NCBI GenBank assembly: GCA_027618565.1
Contig: JAQCEQ010000009.1
Span: 1 to 64,000 of the forward strand
DNA length: 64,000 nucleotides
DNA from: Planctomycetota bacterium
Lineage (GTDB): Bacteria > Planctomycetota > Phycisphaerae > Phycisphaerales > SM1A02
Direction: 5' to 3'
Within the stretch, counting starts at the first letter, position 1; each line of letters begins with the position of its first letter. The notes below the pieces were generated by a model. The model was not told where the DNA came from, ran no database searches, and saw only the letters and a list, made by a program, of their open reading frames with translations. The position numbers and the translations under genes were made by a program. Of the stretch, positions 53,197 to 61,016 are shown piece by piece.

Positions 53197-54605
53197 CAGT
53201 CGGCCCGCGGACCACGCGTGAGCGAGTCAAAGGTTTCCAGCTTCCGTGCCGTCTCCAGCCACTCGGCGTCTGCGTCGGACCCATCGACGATGCCCGCGCC
53301 CGCGTACGCCGTCACGGTGTTCCCCACCACGAGTGCCGACCGAATCCCGACGGAGAACTCCGCGGCAGCGTCGCACGACACGCCGACGACGCCCGAGTAG
53401 AGGCCTCGCGGGGCGGACTCGTGCGCGTGGATGAACTCGCGCGCCAGCGTGGTGGGAACGCCACACACCGCCGGGGTCGGGTGAAGCGCGGCGAGGATCG
53501 CCTCGTCATCCACCCCCTCGCGCAAGGCGCCGCGCAACTCCGTCATGAGGTGCTGAACATGGGTGAGCCTCAGGATCCGTGGCTCACGTTGCCACGACCG
53601 TTCGGTCGTCAAGGGCTCGAGGACGGATTCGATGTACCGCAGCGTCAGGTCGTGTTCCCGCCGGTTCTTGTCGCTCCTGAGCAGGCGACCGGCCAGCTGC
53701 GCGTCCGACTCGGCATCCGGCCCCCGGCCACAGGTCCCGGCGACCGCGTGGCTCTCGATGATCCGGTCGCGCCGGCGATACAGTCGCTCCGGGCTGACCA
53801 TCACGAATGCGGGGCCCTCGGCGGGCTGCAAGACGGCCACCGCGCTGGCGGGCTCCTCCATCCCCAACCGCTCCGCCACGGCGAAGGGATCGATGGACAC
53901 ATCAGCGACGCCGGCGGAGTGCATGGCGCGAAGCGTTCGCGTCCGCGCGAGGACGACCTTTTCCAGTGTTCCACTTTCGATGCGCTGGAGCGCCAGTTCC
54001 ACCATGTCGGCCCAGTGGGCGGGGTTGTCGTCACCCACCATCTCCAACTGTCCAGACCACGATGACCCGCAGGGCGCGCCAAGGTCCTCGAGCAACTCCA
54101 CCGAGAGCGTCCGCTCGGCGTCGGTGCCGCCTGCGATCGAGAGCCCCATGCTGCAGCCATCCGCGTCCCGGCGCACATCCACCCGGGGAATGATGACCCG
54201 TGGCTCGGACAGGCCACCCCACGCCGCGGCGTCGGTGCGCGAGGCGAATGGCCGCCATGAGTAGGCGATCGGGCCCGTGCACCACGCGGTTCGGTCCGAC
54301 ATCACCAGGAACGGCTCCACCTTCGGGTCGTTGAGGTCGCACGCGGTGGCAGCCTCGCCCAAGCCACCGATCGCGAAGGGAACAGCGTCGGTGGAGCGAG
54401 TCTGATAGAGCCACCTCCCCGCCGAGGCATCCTGCGACTGAAGCCACTCCATCGGATCCACCGGCGGGAGGGGGACGCGAGCATGTGCTGCGCCGCCGGG
54501 GGGCAGCGTCCGAGCCCAGTCTGCCAAGCACTCCGCCGCGGACTGAATGTTGTGCTTCTGCGGGAGCCACACCACTCGGCGAGCCTGCACGTGGACCACT
54601 GACAT
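53193..54605 (-). CDS. menF: Isochorismate synthase
   Basis: Converts chorismate to isochorismate, the entry to menaquinone. The chorismate-binding domain shows TLEKVVLARTRTL, FVMVSPERLYRRRDRIIESHAVAGTCGRG, NRREHDLTLRYIESVLEPL, RLTHVQHLMTELRGAL, LHPTPAVCGVPTTLAREFI and RGLYSGVVGV. ATG 54605 is preferred (470 residues), as the open frame to 54653 would crowd the divergent gene. It is the first gene of the men operon, so the operon promoter should lie just to its right. Confidence 0.93.
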   Translation of the reverse strand: MSVVHVQARRVVWLPQKHNIQSAAECLADWARTLPPGGAAHARVPLPPVDPMEWLQSQDASAGRWLYQTRSTDAVPFAIGGLGEAATACDLNDPKVEPFLVMSDRTAWCTGPIAYSWRPFASRTDAAAWGGLSEPRVIIPRVDVRRDADGCSMGLSIAGGTDAERTLSVELLEDLGAPCGSSWSGQLEMVGDDNPAHWADMVELALQRIESGTLEKVVLARTRTLRAMHSAGVADVSIDPFAVAERLGMEEPASAVAVLQPAEGPAFVMVSPERLYRRRDRIIESHAVAGTCGRGPDAESDAQLAGRLLRSDKNRREHDLTLRYIESVLEPLTTERSWQREPRILRLTHVQHLMTELRGALREGVDDEAILAALHPTPAVCGVPTTLAREFIHAHESAPRGLYSGVVGVSCDAAAEFSVGIRSALVVGNTVTAYAGAGIVDGSDADAEWLETARKLETFDSLTRGPRADW

Positions 54606-54655
54606 GAGCGCCGAATGATATGGAGGCATCGATTGGGACCCGCTGCGCCACAAGA

Positions 54656-55984
54656 ATGCGGCTATTTTGTGTTATCGGACTTCCATCATGCGGTGAGTCC
54701 GCACCACCCACGCCCCTACCATCCCCGCCCTTGAATTACCGACGACGAAAGCGTGCTATTCACCATGCGGAAGCGCACGCCGACGAGACCCCACCTGCGC
54801 GGACGCTCCGTCGCGACGGCGTGCCGCAGGGACCTGCGGAGATCCTGCGTTCGGCCGGCGACCTGGATTCGTTCGCGAACCATGTGCGAGCGGCAGGTTC
54901 CTTTGCCTATGACACGGAGTTCATCGGGGAGGAGACTTTCTATCCACAGATCTGCCTGGTGCAGGTGGCCACCAGCGACCGGGTGGCGCTCATCGACCCC
55001 TTCGAGCTCAAGGATTTGGGGCCGATCTGGGAATTGGTTGTCTCGCCGGACATCGAGTGCATCGTGCACGCCGGCGGGCAGGACATCGTGACGGCCCAGC
55101 GCGTTTCGGGACGGACCGCCCAGAATGTGATCGACACCCAGATTGCCGCCGGGCTCCTCAACATGCCTTGGCCGACGTCGCTGGCCAATGCCATTCACGC
55201 CGTCACCGATCACCGCATCGCGAAGGGACACACCTTCACGGAATGGGACAAGCGCCCCCTCTCCCCCAACCAACTTGCCTACGCCGCCGATGATGTCCGC
55301 TACTTGCCGCTGGTGTGGTCGATCCTGAAGAGCAAGCTGGAGCATCGGGGGCGACTGCCGTGGGCGCTCCACGAGTGTGCCTCCGCCATCGTCTCCAACG
55401 ATGACTTCGACCCCGAGGGCCAGGTCCGCCGCGCGTGCCGCGGCCTGACGATGCGCCCCAGGACGATGACCATCCTCCGGGAACTGGTGGTCACGCGCCA
55501 CCAGCTGGCACGGCACGCGGACAAGCCGCCTCGGGCATTGATTCCCGACGCGGTCATGCTGGACCTGGCCCGCAGCAAGCCGACCGCCGCCGCCGCGCTC
55601 TTCGAGATTCGCGGGATGCCAAGACCGGTCGCGTCGGCCCACGCTGCCGACTTGCTCGCCGCGGTGAAGCGAGGGGTGGACGCTCCCAACGCCAAGGACG
55701 ATGTGTGGTCCGGCGCCAAGGAAGACGCCGGCGAACGCATGGCCATCGACGCGCTCTGGTCGATCGTCACGATGAAGTGCATCGCGGAGGGAATGGCACC
55801 GTCGATGATCATCTCGCGGTCAGACCTGTCGCGCTGGTACATGCAGCGCAGGAAGGGCAGCGAGGATCCCCTCTTCGCCGCCACCAACTGGCGTTCCACG
55901 GCGCTTGGCCAGTGGCTCACGAGCTTCCTGGACGGCAGCGCTCGATTTGAGATCGGCTGGAAGGGAGACGGCCCGGCGACCTAG
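54656..55984 (+). CDS. rnd: Ribonuclease D
   Basis: A 3'-5' exoribonuclease of the DEDDy class. Exo I is seen as SFAYDTEFIGEETFYPQICLVQV (Asp-Glu), Exo II as CIVHAGGQDIVTAQR with its aspartate, and Exo III as LAYAADDVRYLPLVW with Tyr and Asp. An HRDC-like helical C terminus (ILRELVVTRHQLARHADKPPRALIPDAVML) follows. The first 50-60 residues are not conserved-looking; GTG at 54821 would begin just before the domain and may be the true start. It is divergent from menF and 22 bases upstream of coaBC. Confidence 0.88.
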   Translation: MRLFCVIGLPSCGESAPPTPLPSPPLNYRRRKRAIHHAEAHADETPPARTLRRDGVPQGPAEILRSAGDLDSFANHVRAAGSFAYDTEFIGEETFYPQICLVQVATSDRVALIDPFELKDLGPIWELVVSPDIECIVHAGGQDIVTAQRVSGRTAQNVIDTQIAAGLLNMPWPTSLANAIHAVTDHRIAKGHTFTEWDKRPLSPNQLAYAADDVRYLPLVWSILKSKLEHRGRLPWALHECASAIVSNDDFDPEGQVRRACRGLTMRPRTMTILRELVVTRHQLARHADKPPRALIPDAVMLDLARSKPTAAAALFEIRGMPRPVASAHAADLLAAVKRGVDAPNAKDDVWSGAKEDAGERMAIDALWSIVTMKCIAEGMAPSMIISRSDLSRWYMQRRKGSEDPLFAATNWRSTALGQWLTSFLDGSARFEIGWKGDGPAT

Positions 55985-56006
55985 ATTGGTGTGCCGCGAC
56001 CCCGCC

Positions 56007-57323
56007 ATGCAGCACTGGGACTTCACGCCTCCGCCTCCGTCTGACCTCGGTGACCACGAGGTCAGGCTGGACGGCTTGCACCTTGAGGGAAAGCGCGTCG
56101 CGCTGATGGTGTGCGGAGGGATCGCGGCCATGAAGGCGCCGATGGTCGCTCGGGCGCTGCGCCGGCAGGGTGCGGAAGTGACGGCGTTCGTCTCGGGGGA
56201 AGGACTTCGATACGTGACGGCGGACACGATGAGCTGGTCGTGCGACCGCCCGGCGGTGACGCAACTGACTCCGCGCGCCGAACACCTCTCCGACGCCGAA
56301 CGGTTTGACCTCTACCTGGTCGCACCCGCCACCTACAACACCATCGGCAAGATGGCGCAGGGCGTCGCCGACGGCCTGCTCAGCGCCACCATGGCCAGCG
56401 CCATCGGACGTATGGAGCGCGGCGAGTGCCGAATCCTGGTCGCTCCAACGATGCATGGATCGATGCACAACTCGATCCTCACCGACAACATGCGCCGGCT
56501 CCAGTCGCTTGGCGTGGGATTCGTGGCACCTCGCATGGACGCCGGGAAACTGAACCTGCCCGACGAGGAGGTGCTGGTGGCCGCGTCGTGCCGTGCCCTG
56601 TCTACAAGCGCGCTGGTCGGGCGTCGCGTCCTGGTGACGGGTGGCCCGATTCCAGTGTCGCTGGACAGCGTCCGCACCATTTCCAACCGTTTCACCGGCG
56701 CGCTCTCCATCGAGATCGCCCGCGAACTGGAGCTGCGTGGCGCGGATGTGGACCTGGTGCTTGGTGCGGGAAGCGCCGCGGCGCCGGCGTGGATCGACAC
56801 GCACCATGCTCCTGACCTGGCGGGCTACCGCGCGAGCGTGATGGACTTGCTTGGGCGGCACCGGCACGCTGCGTGTGTCCTGAGCGCCGCGGCGGCGGAC
56901 TTTGAGCCGTCAGAGGTGCGAGAGGGAAAGACCAGCAGTCGCGACGGCTGGACGATCCAGCTGCAGCCCGCCGCGAAGGTCATCGACGAAGTGCGTGAGC
57001 GGCATCCGGGGACATTCCTGGTTGGCTTCAAGTACGAAGAGGGCATCACCACCGACGAGCTCCTTCGCATCGGGCGCAACCGCGCCGCGCGAGACGGTGC
57101 CTGCGTGGCCAATCGCGGAGACGACTTTGCACCGCGAATGGATGGTTCGCAGCCCGTGCAAGTCGCGTGGATCTGCTCGCGAGAGCCTGATCGCGAACCC
57201 CTGCGCGTAGAAGGAAAGCGAGCGATCGCCGCGTCGATCGCCAACCTTCTGGAGCGTGAGTTCACTCAGCGCGCGCGGGCGGATCGCTCGGCCCAAGCAG
57301 CCACAGCTGCGCCTGACCGCTGA
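56007..57323 (+). CDS. coaBC: CoaBC-type phosphopantothenoylcysteine synthetase/decarboxylase
   Basis: A bifunctional coenzyme A enzyme of 438 residues. The flavin-binding CoaC half shows VALMVCGGIAAMKAPMVARAL, the conserved H93 in AEHLSD, and DLYLVAPATYNTIGKMAQGVAD. The substrate motif, usually PAMN, is here PTMH at 147-150. The CoaB half starts GRRVLVTGGPIPVSLDSVRTISNRFTG and has VLSAAAADFEPSEVREGKTSS and LVGFKYEEG. ATG 56007 was chosen; earlier codons fall inside rnd. The 3' end overlaps the convergent PhoD-MltA gene by 62 bases. Confidence 0.82.
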   Translation: MQHWDFTPPPPSDLGDHEVRLDGLHLEGKRVALMVCGGIAAMKAPMVARALRRQGAEVTAFVSGEGLRYVTADTMSWSCDRPAVTQLTPRAEHLSDAERFDLYLVAPATYNTIGKMAQGVADGLLSATMASAIGRMERGECRILVAPTMHGSMHNSILTDNMRRLQSLGVGFVAPRMDAGKLNLPDEEVLVAASCRALSTSALVGRRVLVTGGPIPVSLDSVRTISNRFTGALSIEIARELELRGADVDLVLGAGSAAAPAWIDTHHAPDLAGYRASVMDLLGRHRHAACVLSAAAADFEPSEVREGKTSSRDGWTIQLQPAAKVIDEVRERHPGTFLVGFKYEEGITTDELLRIGRNRAARDGACVANRGDDFAPRMDGSQPVQVAWICSREPDREPLRVEGKRAIAASIANLLEREFTQRARADRSAQAATAAPDR

Positions 57324-59619
57324 TCTCGCCGGCCAGCTCCATCGCCTCGGCGCCAATCCCACAGTAGAGGTCGCACCGGGCTGGTCCCCTGATGGCACCG
57401 CCGCGATCCGTGCACACCACGAGGAAGGTCCGAGGTATCCCGCCAATCGTGGCCTGCAGAACGGCGGGCGCCCCTGGAGGTGCGATCGCCGGGTCGATCG
57501 CCACACTGTGAAACGGCACCAGCACCGGTCCGGTCGCCGACGGCGGAAAGGCGTCGCACGGCACGGCACGCCAGTACACATGGCGCGGATTGTCCAGCAT
57601 CAGACGACGAACCGCGTCCGGTTCGCGCTGCCACACGGCCCGCAACGACGCGAGCGTCGCGGCGTCGGGCGACAGGAGTCCTTCCCGGATCATCGCTCGG
57701 CCAAGGCTGGCGTAGGACAGTTCATTCGTTCCGTCGTTGACGAGGCAGATCGTGCCACCATCCGCGCACTGGACCTGCACGGAGCCGTTCACTTCGGCCA
57801 AGTAGCCATCCAGCTGGTCGCCCACCCAGGCCACCGGGATGCGCAACTGCCGCATGCCGTCCACACGTGGAGGCCCTGGTTCACCATGGGCGATTTCCTC
57901 GGGCCGGGCGACGAGTGGCCACCATGTGTTGGGTGATGGCGGTTCAACTGAACCCACGGCACCGGTCACGCGTGGTGTGGCGTAGCCAGTGAGGTGGATG
58001 GACTGGCCTCCATGGATGGGCCACATGGCCAGCGGTGGTGGTGGCAGCGACGGCGACTCGGCCGAGGGCTCGACAAGCCATGCCTCAAGCGCAGCGAGAT
58101 CGTTCCGCACAAGCACGGGGTCGCACCGTTCCTTCGTGCACTCTCGAACGCCCTTGGGCGATTCCAGCCACGCGCGCGATTCACTGATCGCGCGGAGCGT
58201 CTGGGCTCGTTCGGCGGGTGCCGTGACCCACTCAGCGGCCACCGCGTCCCACGGAATGGGAGTGGCTGAGGCGTGCGCCGGAACTGGTGGCGCGGCGGCG
58301 GCGGTCGGTCCCGCCCGATCCAGCACTTCGTCGTGAAACACCTCGCCGGTCACATCGACGAATCGAACGCGGAGTTCCGCACCATGCGCGTCCTCGCTTC
58401 CGGAAAGGAGCGCCATCATGTTGGGTCGGGGGTAACTGGCCGTGACCCAGGTGCTGGGCGACCAGGTCGCGGAGTCGTGGGCACGCTCGTGCATCGGGCT
58501 GGACACGATCTCCACGAGGTCGTAGCCGGCAACGCTTGCGCTGGGGTGGCGCAGCACGCGGCTGTTGTGCACATCGCCCGAGACCAGGACGACACCGGGA
58601 ACCGGCATCGATCCGATCGTCTCCAGGAGCCGACGGTACTCGGATGGGTACATCATCCAGAAGTCGGTCTTGAAGGGACGAACCGCGCTGTTGAAGACCA
58701 TGCTGGACGCCACCACCTTCCATCGGGCCGTGCTCGTGCGAAGCCCCGCCTCCAACCACTCCCACTGCCGGTCCCCAAGCAGCGTCCACTCCTGCGGCGA
58801 GCGGGATGAATGAGCGGTGCGGGCAAACCACCTCGTATCGAGCACGAAGACCTCCATCGGCCCCGCGCGAAAGGAGAAGTAGGCGCCCTGGTCGTCGTGG
58901 CCCGCCGAAGGATTGGCGTGCCACGCCAAGAAGCATTCGCGCGCAACCTCCTTTCCCTTCATGCGGCCGTCTGTGTCGTTGAGCCCAAAGTCGTGGTCGT
59001 CCCAGATGGCCAAGAGTGGCCTGTCACGGACCAGCGACTGCAGCGCCGGCATCGCCAGGAACTCCCCATGGCGGCGCATCTGCACCGCGGCATCGACCGA
59101 ATCGATGTACGGCGTGTCACCCAGCAAGAGAACCGCGTCGGGGTGCCAGCGCTCCACTTCCGCAAGAATTGCCTGCGTTCCTTCATCCTCGTCTGCACAA
59201 CTTCCGATGGCGATCGTTGCACCCCGTGCAGAGCCTGGCATCGCGGCCATGGGCATGTCGATGAAGCCGCCGCGATGACCCTCCACGCGCCCTCCCGCCG
59301 CGTCCACCACTTCGTACCGGTAGCGGACTCCTGGCGCGAGTCCATCGATCTTCCAATGCACGATCCCGCCGTCGCGTGGCGCCCGCTGCGCGGTCACGGT
59401 TGCCGAAGCAGCCAGCGTTCCGTCCGGCTCCCACACGCGAATCGTCGGCTGCTGCCCGGCATCGGCCACGCGAAGCCACACTCGTGCGTGGCCGTCTTGC
59501 ACATCGCCAAGGAACGGCCCATGCGTGACGGTGACATCGCCCACGGCCTGCGCCTCGAGCAGCGCCGGAAGCCCGCAACACATCGCACAGGCAAGCGCCG
59601 TGGCAAGCGCTCTACTCAC
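57262..59619 (-). CDS. PhoD-like phosphodiesterase/phosphatase fused to an MltA-type lytic transglycosylase
   Basis: One 785-residue frame with two enzymes. GTG 59619 overlaps the upstream stop as GTGA and begins a signal peptide (ALATALACAMCCGLPALLEAQA). Residues 25-430 are PhoD-type: an N-terminal fibronectin-like strand region (THGPFLGDVQDGHARVWLR), IGSCADEDEG, LLLGDTPYIDS (D168), AIWDDHDFGLNDTDGR (207-210) and VLVSGDVHNSRV (348-351), the metal-binding set. Residues about 456-777 match MltA: SIHLTGYATPRVTG, RIPVAWVGDQLDGYLAEVNGSVQV, ELSYASLGRAMIREGLL, then the 3D domain with aspartates D709 (SVAID), D738 (VVCTDRGGAIRG) and D750 (CDLYCG). It should act on periplasmic or envelope phosphoesters and peptidoglycan. 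Family identities are strong; the joint function is inference. Confidence 0.9.
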   Translation of the reverse strand: MSRALATALACAMCCGLPALLEAQAVGDVTVTHGPFLGDVQDGHARVWLRVADAGQQPTIRVWEPDGTLAASATVTAQRAPRDGGIVHWKIDGLAPGVRYRYEVVDAAGGRVEGHRGGFIDMPMAAMPGSARGATIAIGSCADEDEGTQAILAEVERWHPDAVLLLGDTPYIDSVDAAVQMRRHGEFLAMPALQSLVRDRPLLAIWDDHDFGLNDTDGRMKGKEVARECFLAWHANPSAGHDDQGAYFSFRAGPMEVFVLDTRWFARTAHSSRSPQEWTLLGDRQWEWLEAGLRTSTARWKVVASSMVFNSAVRPFKTDFWMMYPSEYRRLLETIGSMPVPGVVLVSGDVHNSRVLRHPSASVAGYDLVEIVSSPMHERAHDSATWSPSTWVTASYPRPNMMALLSGSEDAHGAELRVRFVDVTGEVFHDEVLDRAGPTAAAAPPVPAHASATPIPWDAVAAEWVTAPAERAQTLRAISESRAWLESPKGVRECTKERCDPVLVRNDLAALEAWLVEPSAESPSLPPPPLAMWPIHGGQSIHLTGYATPRVTGAVGSVEPPSPNTWWPLVARPEEIAHGEPGPPRVDGMRQLRIPVAWVGDQLDGYLAEVNGSVQVQCADGGTICLVNDGTNELSYASLGRAMIREGLLSPDAATLASLRAVWQREPDAVRRLMLDNPRHVYWRAVPCDAFPPSATGPVLVPFHSVAIDPAIAPPGAPAVLQATIGGIPRTFLVVCTDRGGAIRGPARCDLYCGIGAEAMELAGEISGQAQLWLLGPSDPPARAE

Positions 59620-61016
59620 GCGCGCCCCAGCACGGTGCACTCGCCGGTGGAATCGCCGAATCGATCGCAGGACACTCCGGCACGGCGCAGCAGGTTGACA
59701 TAGAGGTTGCACATCGGTTCGCCGCCCTGGATCGCCGCGATGCCAGAGTGCCGCAGGCCCGCTGCCTCGCCACCGGCCACCAACACTGGGAGGGAGTCAT
59801 GGTCGTGTCGATTGCCGTCGCTGATGGCGCCTGCGTAGACAATGATCGTGTGGTCCAGGAGCGAAGTGCTGCCCTCGCGTTCCTTCGACATCCGCGCGAG
59901 GACGGTGGCGAGGAACTCGCTCTGGTGGAGGTTGATGCGCCGCACGGAGTCGATCATCGTGGCGTCGCCCGAGTGGTGTGTCAGGTGGTGGTGCGCCTCG
60001 CTGATGCCCAACTCGGGGAAGGTGCGATTGGATCCCTCGTTCCCCAGCATGAAGGTGGCCACGCGCGTCTGATCGGTCTTGAACGCAAGCACCATGATCT
60101 CGGCGAGCATCTGCGCGTGTGTCGAGAAGTCCCGGGGCGCATCGCTGGGAATCGTTTCCACCGCTGGAAGGTCACGATTCTTGGGCGCTCTCTCTGCCGC
60201 CTCGATCCGGCGTTCCACGGCACGGATGCTCTCCAGGTACTGGTCCAGCCGCTCGCGATCATTCCCCGACACCGCCTTTCCCAGCCGCTTCACTTCGTCA
60301 CCGGCCAAGTCCAGGATGCTCTTGCGCAGCGCAAGCCTCCGCTGGCGCTCCTGCGGCGTCGCACCGCTCATCATGAAGAGCCGCTCAAACGCCGCGCGCG
60401 GTCGCACCAGCTTGGGAAGCGGCCGGTCTGGCGCGGCCCACGCGATGTTGCCGCTGTAGGCGCAGGAATACCCAGAGTCGCAGTTGCCGCTCCGGGGCGA
60501 TGCCTCCAACCCCAGCTCCAGGCTGGGCAGCGGTGTCTCCAATCCAAGCGTGCGTGCCGCCACCTGGTCCACGGACACTCCCGCGTGAATGTCAGATCCC
60601 GCCGTCTTGCGTGGGTGCGCTCCGGTGAGGAAGCACGCGGCACTTCGCGCGTGGTCTCCCGGACCATCGCCAAGCGCTTTGGCATTGTGGTGGTTGAGCC
60701 CGGCAATCACGGTGATGCGGCTGCGCATCGACTGCAGCGGCGCCAGCGTGGGGGAGATGGGCAGCGCCGCATCGGCAACCGCAGCCTGCCGAGGATGCCA
60801 GTCCTCGTAGTCCACGCCGTTGGGGAGAAAAAAGAACGCCATCCGAGTGGGGGGCGCTCCCGAAGCAGCCGCAGTCATGGCTCGAGCGGACGCTGGGCGG
60901 AGTGGTGTCCCCAGCGCAGCCGCCGCCCTGGTCACTGACTCCAGCCATGGCAAGGCGATGGCACCGGCCAGACCGTGGAGCATGAGGCGGCGGTGTGGCT
61001 GGTTCATGGGTGTCAT
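59616..61016 (-). CDS. DUF1552 protein, Tat-exported
   Basis: A 466-residue member of DUF1552, common in planctomycetes and myxobacteria and without assigned activity. A twin-arginine-like start (HRRLMLHGLAGAIALPWLESV) is followed by RMAFFFLPNGVDYEDWHP, ITVIAGLNHHNAKALGDGPGDHARSAACFLTGAHPRKT, SLELGLEASPRSGNCDSGYSCAYSGNIAWA, and the C-terminal HHHLTHHSGD and GAISDGNRHDHDSLPVLVAGG. The histidine-rich text and overall layout recall sulfatase/phosphatase-like (DUF1501-related) folds. ATG 61016 overlaps the upstream stop by four bases, and its own stop overlaps the next GTG, so it is tightly coupled on both sides. Confidence 0.88.
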   Translation of the reverse strand: MTPMNQPHRRLMLHGLAGAIALPWLESVTRAAAALGTPLRPASARAMTAAASGAPPTRMAFFFLPNGVDYEDWHPRQAAVADAALPISPTLAPLQSMRSRITVIAGLNHHNAKALGDGPGDHARSAACFLTGAHPRKTAGSDIHAGVSVDQVAARTLGLETPLPSLELGLEASPRSGNCDSGYSCAYSGNIAWAAPDRPLPKLVRPRAAFERLFMMSGATPQERQRRLALRKSILDLAGDEVKRLGKAVSGNDRERLDQYLESIRAVERRIEAAERAPKNRDLPAVETIPSDAPRDFSTHAQMLAEIMVLAFKTDQTRVATFMLGNEGSNRTFPELGISEAHHHLTHHSGDATMIDSVRRINLHQSEFLATVLARMSKEREGSTSLLDHTIIVYAGAISDGNRHDHDSLPVLVAGGEAAGLRHSGIAAIQGGEPMCNLYVNLLRRAGVSCDRFGDSTGECTVLGRA

